This document shows positions 8,766 through 13,595 of a stretch of 21,834 nucleotides of DNA, one piece after another. Numbering within the stretch: position 1 is the stretch's first letter; each line of letters opens with the position of its first letter. Origin of the DNA: Actinomycetota bacterium (lineage in GTDB: Bacteria; Actinomycetota; Actinomycetes; Streptosporangiales; Streptosporangiaceae); the NCBI GenBank assembly GCA_003140115.1, contig PLIQ01000073.1, positions 377-22,210 of the forward strand. The letters run 5' to 3'. The translations under genes and the position numbers were made by a program. The notes beneath the pieces were generated by a model that was not told the origin of the DNA, did no database searches, and saw only the letters and a list, made by a program, of their open reading frames with translations.

Positions 8766-8794
8766 CTGACCAAAGGGACCCGAGGCGCTAACGT
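8766..8794 (+). promoter_or_regulatory. Predicted leaderless promoter of the second PP2C gene
   Basis: CTGACC (8766-8771) and TAACGT (8789-8794) are separated by exactly 17 bases and match the -35 TTGACA and -10 TANNNT patterns of actinobacterial housekeeping promoters. Seven bases separate the -10 box from ATG 8802, so transcription should begin on or next to the start codon. No Shine-Dalgarno sequence is visible before the ATG, which agrees with a leaderless mRNA. Confidence 0.5.
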
Positions 8795-8801
8795 AAGCGG
8801 C

Positions 8802-9626
8802 ATGATCAACGTGCCGCCCACGCCCGACCACGCCGAGGTTGACCTGGGCACCGCTGCCGGAGTCACCGACCGGGGTTTGCGGCATGCGCGCAACGAAGAC
8901 GCGTTGGCCCTGGCGTCGGAGCAGACACCTGACGGCCTCGTGGTGGTGGCCGTGGTCTGCGACGGCGTGTCCTCCTCACCCCGGCCCGACGAGGCGTCGG
9001 ACGCGGCCGCTCAGGCCGCACTGCCGGTCCTGCTCGAGGCCGTCCAGACCGGCGGGGATCTGGCCGAGGCGTCCCGGGCCGCGGTAGTGGCCGCCCGTAA
9101 GTCGGTGGCCGAACTCGGCGAGCCGGAGGGCGAAAGGTCGGCGACCACGTTCGTCTCCGTGGTCGCGGCCCGCACCGACATGACCGTGTGCTGGCTGGGC
9201 GACAGCCGGGCCTACTGGCTGGCCCCGACCGAGTCCGAGTCGGTCCAGCTCACCCGCGATGACTCGGTGGCCGGGGGCATGGTCGAGGCCGGCCTGGCGA
9301 CCGAGGAAACGGCCATGGCGTTGCCCCACGCGCACGTGCTGACCCGCTGGCTCGGCGCCGAAGCGGCCGACCTGGACGGTGAGCCGGGGCGCGCCCCGCA
9401 CGTGGAGCGGTACGCCCCACCCGGCGTCGGGGTCCTGCTCGTGTGCTCAGACGGCCTGTGGAACTACCTGCCCGAGGCGGCCGAACTGGCCCGGCTCGCG
9501 CTGCCCCGGGCCATGACCGACCCGCTCGGCTCCGCGAATGACATGGTGCGGTTCGCAGTCGACGCCGGCGGCGCCGACAACATCACGGCCGTCCTGATCC
9601 CCTACCCCGCACCGGAACCATCCTGA
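8802..9626 (+). CDS. PP2C-family Ser/Thr phosphatase, ribbon-free paralogue
   Basis: Predicted 274-residue soluble phosphatase consisting almost only of the PP2C catalytic domain. Motifs are ARNEDA (Asp33), CDGVSSS (Asp54), GDSRAYW (Asp134), CSDGLW (Asp217) and ADNITAV (Asp259), so the metal ligands appear complete. It is a close paralogue of the phosphatase at 5191-6276, with near-identical GVTDRGLRH, PRPDEAS and VLLVCSDGLWNY segments, but it lacks the zinc ribbons. ATG 8802 has no Shine-Dalgarno sequence and is preceded by a leaderless-type promoter, so this gene may be expressed separately from the upstream operon. It ends four bases before the convergent stop of the LAGLIDADG gene. It probably removes phosphate from targets of the PknG-like kinase or a related kinase. 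Confidence 0.93.
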   Translation: MINVPPTPDHAEVDLGTAAGVTDRGLRHARNEDALALASEQTPDGLVVVAVVCDGVSSSPRPDEASDAAAQAALPVLLEAVQTGGDLAEASRAAVVAARKSVAELGEPEGERSATTFVSVVAARTDMTVCWLGDSRAYWLAPTESESVQLTRDDSVAGGMVEAGLATEETAMALPHAHVLTRWLGAEAADLDGEPGRAPHVERYAPPGVGVLLVCSDGLWNYLPEAAELARLALPRAMTDPLGSANDMVRFAVDAGGADNITAVLIPYPAPEPS

Positions 9627-9630
9627 CGCC

Positions 9631-10398
9631 TCAGTACTTGGGCCCGACGAACTCATCCAGCCGCGCCACCGCCTCCCGCCGAGCCACCGATATAACGTTC
9701 CGCCGCGAGAACCGCCACGCCACCCCCAGCAGGTCCAAAGTCTCCCCGCACAACCGAAGAATGTCTCCGGATTCATTGCTGAATTGGTAACGCGGGTACT
9801 CATACCATCGGTCTCCGTCGCTTAGCCTTCGCCGTACTCGGTTGGCGCCACGCCAGCCGTCGGAATGGAACAGTCCCCTGGCGAATTCACCAGGGTATTG
9901 CCGTACGATCGCGATTTGCCATTGCTCGAGCTCGATTTTCCGAGTGTGCTTACGTCCGGGCCCGTGCTGTGGAAATAGGCATGGCCAGTGCTTGGAGGTG
10001 CTCTTGACCGCGGTGCATCCCTGGTAGTGGACACAGAAGACACTTGATGCGGGCATGACGTCAGACATCGCTTGCCGGCAGGCCGCCAGGAGCCCCGGCC
10101 AGTCGTCGCAGCAAGCGATCCACAGCGCGAACACATCTCTTCGCCCGCGCGTGATTGAGCCGTCTCCGAGGTAAAGCCCGAGGAGGTATGCGTACGCTGG
10201 CTCGTCCATCGATCTGCCGTGGCAGCGGGGACACTGCCTTCTGCGTTCGGCGCCGGGGCTGTCGGCGGCACGTCGGCGGCCGCTGCGCCAGTGCCGGATC
10301 GCGGCCGCGGATACGTCGCAGATTCGAGCGTTTTCTCGGTCGAGAATGCCAATACGTGATAGGCGAAGAGCCATGTCAACCGTGGCCTGCTGGTACAT
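9631..10398 (-). CDS. Stand-alone HTH/LAGLIDADG homing-endonuclease-like protein
   Basis: Predicted 255-residue protein. Residues 7-43 look like a helix-turn-helix (VSAAAIRHWRSG), followed by a CPRCH knuckle (56-60). Two LAGLIDADG-type motifs follow: LLGLYLGDG (72-80, acidic Asp79) and FARGLFHSDG (172-181, Asp180), as expected for a single-chain two-motif fold. His/Lys-rich KHWPCLFPQHGPGRKH lies between. I chose ATG 10398 because the longer open frame runs back through the tRNA gene. Such HTH/LAGLIDADG proteins are common in actinomycetes and often annotated as transcriptional regulators; neither DNA cleavage nor regulation is proven by sequence. The gene is not inside an intron or intein. 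Its base composition is visibly less GC-rich than its neighbours, suggesting acquisition. It lies 85 bases downstream of tRNA-Leu on the same strand. Confidence 0.8.
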   Translation of the reverse strand: MYQQATVDMALRLSRIGILDRENARICDVSAAAIRHWRSGRRRAADSPGAERRRQCPRCHGRSMDEPAYAYLLGLYLGDGSITRGRRDVFALWIACCDDWPGLLAACRQAMSDVMPASSVFCVHYQGCTAVKSTSKHWPCLFPQHGPGRKHTRKIELEQWQIAIVRQYPGEFARGLFHSDGWRGANRVRRRLSDGDRWYEYPRYQFSNESGDILRLCGETLDLLGVAWRFSRRNVISVARREAVARLDEFVGPKY

Positions 10399-10483
10399 GA
10401 CTAAATTATCGCTCGTGCCACTGACATTTATGCGGAATGCCGAAGTGGCCGTCAGAGGTCGCAGACATAATGCGGGTGTTGAG

Positions 10484-10566
10484 TGCCGGGAGCGGGATTC
10501 GAACCCGCACGCCCTTCCGAGCAGACGCTTTTGAGACGTCCATGTCTGCCGTTCCATCATCCCGGC
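10484..10566 (-). tRNA. tRNA-Leu (anticodon CAA)
   Basis: This 83-nt gene folds as a class II tRNA. The acceptor arms are GCCGGGA and TCCCGGC with discriminator A. The anticodon stem GACGT/GCGTC encloses loop CTCAAAA, giving anticodon CAA, which reads UUG. A long variable arm typical of leucine tRNA follows, then a T arm GCGGG-TTCGAAT-CCCGC. CCA is not encoded. The LAGLIDADG gene follows on the same strand, and the response regulator is transcribed divergently from the other side. Confidence 0.96.
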
Positions 10567-10582
10567 ACGATCTGCGGTATGT

Positions 10583-10604
10583 GTCGAGCACATCGTAGCT
10601 CGAC
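10583..10604. repeat. Inverted repeat between tRNA-Leu and the ANTAR regulator
   Basis: GTCGAGC (10583-10589) and GCTCGAC (10598-10604) are perfect 7-base arms around an 8-base spacer. Read on the minus strand, the spacer contains TACGAT, a TANNNT-type box upstream of the tRNA. A further GCTCGA occurs at 10615-10620. It could be a protein site in the divergent promoter region or a hairpin; I cannot tell which. Confidence 0.3.
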
Positions 10605-10644
10605 CCTCCCGCAGGCTCGATGAGGATAATCTACCCGGTCACGG

Positions 10645-10656
10645 TAGGCTCGTGGG
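10645..10656 (+). promoter_or_regulatory. Possible leaderless -10 box of the ANTAR regulator gene
   Basis: TAGGCT (10645-10650) is a TANNNT box six bases before the GTG start at 10657, the spacing typical of leaderless actinobacterial genes. No convincing -35 box is seen 16-18 bases upstream, so the call rests on the -10 position and the lack of a good Shine-Dalgarno sequence. Confidence 0.35.
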
Positions 10657-11259
10657 GTGAGTCAGAAGCTACTGCGTGTCGTGATCGCCGAAGACGAAGC
10701 CCTGATCCGTCTCGACCTCAAGGAGATGCTCGAGGAAGAGGGTTACTCGGTCGTGGCCGAGGTCGGCGACGGGGAGTCCGCCGTCGAGCGGGTGACCGCG
10801 CTGCACCCGGATCTGGCCATCCTTGACGTCAAGATGCCGATCCTGGACGGCATTTCCGCCGCCGAGCGGATCGCCGCGGAGCGGCTCGCGCCGGTCGTCA
10901 TCCTCACCGCCTTCTCCCAGCGCGAACTCGTGGAACGAGCCCGCGACGCGGGCGCGATGGCCTACCTGGTCAAGCCGTTCACCAAGGCTGACCTGGTGCC
11001 CGCCGTCGAGATGGCGGTCAGCCGGTTCACCGAGATCCGCGCGCTCGACCTCGAGATCGACACGCTGCGCGAGCGTCTGGAGGTCCGCAAGCTCCTCGAC
11101 CGGGCCAAGGGCCTGCTTCAGTCCGAGCACGGCCTCAGCGAGCCCGCGGCGTTCCGCTGGATCCAGAAGACGTCCATGGACCGCCGGCTGACGATGCGCA
11201 AGGTCGCCGAGGCGGTCATCGAAGGCAGCATGCAGGTCCCCGCCGAGCCAGCCGACTGA
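10657..11259 (+). CDS. pdtaR: ANTAR-domain two-component response regulator (PdtaR type)
   Basis: Predicted 200-residue cytoplasmic regulator. The receiver domain (about 6-122) has acidic residues E12, D13 and E14, phosphoacceptor Asp57 in AILDVKMP, Thr84 in VILTAF and Lys106 in LVKPF. A coiled linker leads to an ANTAR RNA-binding domain (about 133-190) with the characteristic LLDRAKGLLQ, SEPAAFRWIQ and RKVAEAVI segments. Mycobacterial PdtaR (Rv1626, 205 residues) has this architecture, is phosphorylated by PdtaS, and lies near polA, rpsA and coaE as here. ANTAR domains bind paired RNA hairpins and prevent termination. No PdtaS-like kinase gene is in the window. The start is GTG 10657, giving MSQKLLRVVIAEDE; no other start fits the receiver fold as well. 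Confidence 0.9.
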   Translation: MSQKLLRVVIAEDEALIRLDLKEMLEEEGYSVVAEVGDGESAVERVTALHPDLAILDVKMPILDGISAAERIAAERLAPVVILTAFSQRELVERARDAGAMAYLVKPFTKADLVPAVEMAVSRFTEIRALDLEIDTLRERLEVRKLLDRAKGLLQSEHGLSEPAAFRWIQKTSMDRRLTMRKVAEAVIEGSMQVPAEPAD

Positions 11260-11304
11260 CCGCCGGAAAAGCTGACCGCCGGTAAAGCTGACCGCCGGAC
11301 AACG
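11257..11304 (+). repeat. Three tandem 16-bp repeats carrying TGA in all three frames
   Basis: The unit TGACCGCCGGAAAAGC begins at the response regulator stop codon (11257). It recurs at 11273 with one change and, less exactly, at 11289. Because 16 is not a multiple of three, the three TGA triplets fall in three different reading frames. The array lies between the regulator and the convergent small-RNA candidate. Confidence 0.7.
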
Positions 11305-11320
11305 CCGACTGGCCGCCCGG

Positions 11321-11399
11321 AAAAAAGGAACCCGGGGGACCGTTGGTGCCGTGCCTGCCTTCCCCGGCTGGCACGTTCTCTACTTGGACCCCCGGGCTC
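11321..11399 (-). terminator. Rho-independent terminator, minus strand
   Basis: The 14-position stem (11386-11399 with 11328-11341) is followed directly by six T residues on the minus strand (11326-11321). A clean U-tract is unusual in this GC-rich window. It would end transcripts from the small-RNA promoter and read-through from the thioesterase gene, protecting the convergent response regulator gene. Confidence 0.7.
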
Positions 11400-11404
11400 G
11401 CCGT
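11321..11404 (-). ncRNA. Candidate small RNA of about 84 nt with own promoter and terminator
   Basis: On the minus strand a promoter (TTGCCC-N17-TAACGT, 11437-11409) predicts a start near 11404-11402. The transcript would begin with GAGCCCGGGGGTCC (11399-11386), pairing with GGTCCCCCGGGTTC (11341-11328) except for one T-T mismatch and one G-U wobble. The long stem encloses a second hairpin at 11374-11351 (GTGCC and GCC paired with GGC and GGCAC, loop GGGGAA). The 3' end is CTTTTTT (11327-11321). Promoter, compact fold and U-tract make a self-standing RNA plausible. It does not match an RNA family I can name with confidence. Alternatively the structure is only the thioesterase terminator. Confidence 0.45.
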
Positions 11405-11408
11405 CACC

Positions 11409-11437
11409 ACGTTAGCGACCGGCCGCCGCGCGGGCAA
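11409..11437 (-). promoter_or_regulatory. Predicted promoter of the candidate small RNA
   Basis: Reading the minus strand, TTGCCC (11437-11432) and TAACGT (11414-11409) are 17 bases apart. The -10 box is identical to that proposed for the second PP2C gene. One arm of a GTTAGCG/CGCTAAC inverted repeat (11411-11417 with 11455-11461) overlaps the -10 box and the other lies upstream of the -35 box, so a regulator could bridge the promoter. Confidence 0.5.
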
Positions 11438-11490
11438 AAGAAGAGCCGCCCCGACGCTAACCCGTGATCACATGCCGGTCACCTACCGTT

Positions 11491-11937
11491 TTATCCGGCG
11501 TCCGCGACGTTCAGGCCCGGGCCACCGGCCTGGTCCCTGATCAGGCAGGTCAGCCGGGACGTGCACACGCGGTGGCCGCCCGCATCCGTGACCGCGATAT
11601 CGTAGGTGGCCAGCGTCCGGCCCCCGTGCGCCAAAGTGGCCACGGCCGTGACCTCCCCGTCGCGGACACCCCGGTGGTGCGTCGCGCTGATCTCGATGCC
11701 GACCACCATCCGGCCCGCGCCCGCATGCAGGAACGCGCCGAGCGATCCGACGGTCTCCGCGAGCACGCAGGACGCGCCCCCGTGCAGCAGGCCCTGCGGC
11801 TGGATGTTGCCCTCGACCGGCATGGTCGCCACGACCCGTTCCGCCGACGCCGACACGATCGTGATGCCCATACGGTGCGGGAGCGTGCCCTCACCCACCG
11901 TCGTGGCCATGATCTTGTCCAGCGTTTCCTGCTCCAT
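11491..11937 (-). CDS. PaaI-type hotdog-fold acyl-CoA thioesterase
   Basis: Predicted 148-residue cytoplasmic hotdog-fold protein. The family signature is QPQGLLHGGASCVLAETVGS: His52-Gly-Gly in the active-site loop and Glu61 on the long helix, with Asn44 shortly before. The later THHRGVRDG segment and the strand-rich ATYDIAVTD and SRLTCLIRD stretches are typical of PaaI-like thioesterases. These hydrolyse aryl- or acyl-CoA thioesters; the substrate cannot be read from sequence. I prefer ATG 11937, which has GGAG nine bases upstream and leaves the usual roughly 20 residues before RMGI. An in-frame GTG at 12048 would add 37 residues with no family resemblance. The gene converges on the response regulator, with the terminator and small-RNA candidate between them. 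Confidence 0.82.
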   Translation of the reverse strand: MEQETLDKIMATTVGEGTLPHRMGITIVSASAERVVATMPVEGNIQPQGLLHGGASCVLAETVGSLGAFLHAGAGRMVVGIEISATHHRGVRDGEVTAVATLAHGGRTLATYDIAVTDAGGHRVCTSRLTCLIRDQAGGPGLNVADAG

Positions 11938-12068
11938 CCCGTCCCACTCCAGCTTTCCCTCGAGGGCCCGCCCGGTCCACCTACAGGTTCCCACGACGGG
12001 CCCTTCGGCCGCCCGCGCCCCAGGTACGTGCGGAAAGACCAGATCCACAAATTTCAGCGAAAGATTTT

Positions 12069-12088
12069 GTGACTTAAAGGGTGACTTA
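12069..12088 (+). repeat. Direct repeat GTGACTTA x2 upstream of the epimerase
   Basis: GTGACTTA occurs at 12069-12076 and 12081-12088, a 12-base period, in an unusually AT-rich stretch between two divergent genes. The second copy contains the -35 box proposed for the epimerase promoter. It may be a binding site read on one face of the helix, but no regulator is identified. Confidence 0.35.
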
Positions 12089-12109
12089 TGTCTTGTTAAC
12101 GCTCACAAT
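12081..12109 (+). promoter_or_regulatory. Possible promoter of the secreted epimerase gene
   Basis: GTGACT (12081-12086) and CACAAT (12104-12109) each match four of six consensus positions and are 17 bases apart. The -10 box and spacer are covered by the LacI-type operator described separately. The resulting leader would be about 28 bases long and would contain AAGGGAG at 12131-12137 as ribosome binding site. Confidence 0.35.
12093..12108. promoter_or_regulatory. LacI/GalR-type operator upstream of aldose epimerase
   Basis: TTGTTAACGCTCACAA has the central CG and outer TTGT/ACAA arms typical of LacI/GalR-family operators; 12 of its 16 positions are symmetric. It lies 35 bases before the ATG of a sugar epimerase and over its putative promoter, so repression relieved by a sugar is a natural reading. 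No LacI-family gene is in the window. Confidence 0.45.
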
Positions 12110-12143
12110 CTGGGTTGGAACCCGTTCATGAAGGGAGTGCAGC

Positions 12144-13508
12144 ATGCGCGAGATCGGAAGACAACGCCGTCTCCGCCGCCCGGCCCTCATCGGTCTGGCC
12201 GCGTTGGCGGCGATCGCCATCGGAGGGTCGCTGACGGCCACCCAGGCCCAGGCGAGGACCACGGCGCCGGCCCGACCCGCTGGCGGCGGCGGGCTGTCGA
12301 TCAGCAAGGCATTCTTCGGTAACACCGTCGAGCCCTACACGGGCAAGGAAACCGCCGTCTACCGCTACACGCTGAGCAACGCCAACGGGATGAGCGTCGA
12401 CATCCTCACCTTCGGCGGCATCGTCCAGCAGATCAACGTGCCGAGCCGGTTCGGGCACGTGTCCGACGTGGTGCTGGGCTTCCCGACCCTGCAGGACTAC
12501 GTCACCGAGGACAGCCCGCCGGTGACCGCGAACGGCGGTCCGTACTTCGGCGAGCTGATCGGCCGGTACGGCAACCGGATCGCCAAGGGTACCTTCACGC
12601 TGAACCAGCCGGGCGTCGGGCCGGTCACCTACACCGTGCCCGTCAACAACGGCGTGAACAGCCTGCACGGCGGGCTCGTCGGCTTCGGCAACCACATCTG
12701 GGCCGACCAGCCCGTCCGAACCAGCAGCGAGGTAGGCGTGCAGCTCACGCTGGTCAGCCCGAACGGCGACCAGGCCGCCGCCGCCGGCACCCCCGGCTGC
12801 CCGAACGGGTGCACCGGTTACCCGGCCAAGCTCAAGGTGGTCGTCACCTACACGCTGAACAACCATAACCAGATCGGCATCAAGTACGTCGCGACCGACG
12901 AGTCGTCCAACCTCAACACGGTCCTCAACCTGACCAACCACAGCTACTTCAACCTGGCGGGCGAGAACGCCCCCGTGGGCACCGCCTACAGCCAGCCCAT
13001 CCAGATCAACGCGAACGAGTACACGCCGACGGACACCACCCAGATCCCGCTCGGCACCAACGTTCCCGTGGCCGGCACGCCGTTCGACTTCACCACCCCG
13101 CACACGATCGGCTCCCGCATCGGCGAGGTCAGCGCGCCTGACAACGCCCCGGCCGCGGACAACCAGCTGCTCATCGCCCAGGGCTACGACCACAACTGGG
13201 TGCTGAACGCGCAAACCCGGGCCACCACCGGCCCGGACGGCCTCAACCTGGCCGCCCACGCCTGGGACTTCGCCAGCGGCCGCGAGCTGACCGTCTGGAC
13301 CGACCAGCCCGGCGTCCAGTTCTACACGAGCAACTTCCTGAACGGGACGCTCGTGGGCATCGGTGGCAATGCCTACCGCCAGGGTGCGGGCTACACGTTC
13401 GAGACCCAGCACTTCCCGAACTCGCCCAACCAGCCCAACTTCCCCTCAACCGAGCTGGGTGCGGGCAAGACCGTCACCTCGATGACCATCTTCGCGTTCA
13501 ACTTCTAG
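12144..13508 (+). CDS. galM: Secreted aldose 1-epimerase (galactose mutarotase family)
   Basis: Predicted 454-residue exported enzyme interconverting alpha and beta anomers of aldoses. A basic start, hydrophobic segment (about 13-30) and TQAQA site near residue 37 form a Sec-type signal peptide. The epimerase domain (about 52-453) shows YFGELIGRYGNRIAKG, NSLHGG (His175), TNHSYFNL (His266, the likely general acid), GYDHNWVL (Asp349) and FETQHFPNSPNQPNFPS (Glu420, the likely general base). A short insert with two Cys (219 and 223) around 211-226 may form a disulfide outside the cell. ATG 12144 has AAGGGAG six bases upstream. It is flanked by a LacI-type operator and a strong terminator, so it is probably a monocistronic, sugar-controlled gene for extracellular sugar use. 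Confidence 0.92.
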   Translation: MREIGRQRRLRRPALIGLAALAAIAIGGSLTATQAQARTTAPARPAGGGGLSISKAFFGNTVEPYTGKETAVYRYTLSNANGMSVDILTFGGIVQQINVPSRFGHVSDVVLGFPTLQDYVTEDSPPVTANGGPYFGELIGRYGNRIAKGTFTLNQPGVGPVTYTVPVNNGVNSLHGGLVGFGNHIWADQPVRTSSEVGVQLTLVSPNGDQAAAAGTPGCPNGCTGYPAKLKVVVTYTLNNHNQIGIKYVATDESSNLNTVLNLTNHSYFNLAGENAPVGTAYSQPIQINANEYTPTDTTQIPLGTNVPVAGTPFDFTTPHTIGSRIGEVSAPDNAPAADNQLLIAQGYDHNWVLNAQTRATTGPDGLNLAAHAWDFASGRELTVWTDQPGVQFYTSNFLNGTLVGIGGNAYRQGAGYTFETQHFPNSPNQPNFPSTELGAGKTVTSMTIFAFNF

Positions 13509-13520
13509 CCAGTACCGGGT

Positions 13521-13560
13521 CCCCGTCCGCCACTTCGCGGCACGCAGGTGGCGGACGGGG
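13521..13560 (+). terminator. Hairpin terminator after the epimerase gene
   Basis: CCCCGTCCGCCAC (13521-13533) and GTGGCGGACGGGG (13548-13560) are perfect 13-base arms around a 14-base loop, starting 13 bases after the stop codon. There is no T-tract, which is common for hairpin terminators in GC-rich actinobacteria. An upstream in-frame ATG for polA (13548) lies inside the second arm, which argues against it as the polA start. Confidence 0.75.
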
Positions 13561-13582
13561 CCACCACCGCCCGTTCGGCCAA

Positions 13583-13595
13583 TAGGATCGAACCC
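13583..13595 (+). promoter_or_regulatory. Possible leaderless -10 box of polA
   Basis: TAGGAT (13583-13588) is a TANNNT box seven bases before GTG 13596. The same bases contain AGGA at a spacing that could also serve as a ribosome binding site, so the leaderless reading is uncertain. No clear -35 box is seen. Confidence 0.35.

Noticed and set aside
7685..8791. Long second open frame overlapping the FHA gene
   Set aside because: Arg/Pro/Ala-rich translation caused by high GC at codon position three; no domain, and the overlapping frame has clear zinc-ribbon and FHA motifs.
10399..10593. 65-residue N-terminal extension of the LAGLIDADG protein
   Set aside because: It reads straight through the tRNA-Leu gene.
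9631..10600. Integrated element with att repeats at tRNA-Leu
   Set aside because: No integrase gene and no second copy of the tRNA 3' end were seen in the window.
11351..11374. Resemblance of the GGGGAA hairpin to the SRP RNA apical loop
   Set aside because: SRP RNA needs a GGAA tetraloop with conserved internal-loop bases (AGCA side), which are not present.
12126..13412. 428-codon minus-strand open frame across the epimerase
   Set aside because: Antisense shadow of a gene with full family motifs; its Val/Asp/Gly-rich translation shows no motif.
13548..13595. Upstream ATG for polA
   Set aside because: It lies in the second arm of the epimerase terminator and adds 16 residues not seen in the family; GTG 13596 fits better.
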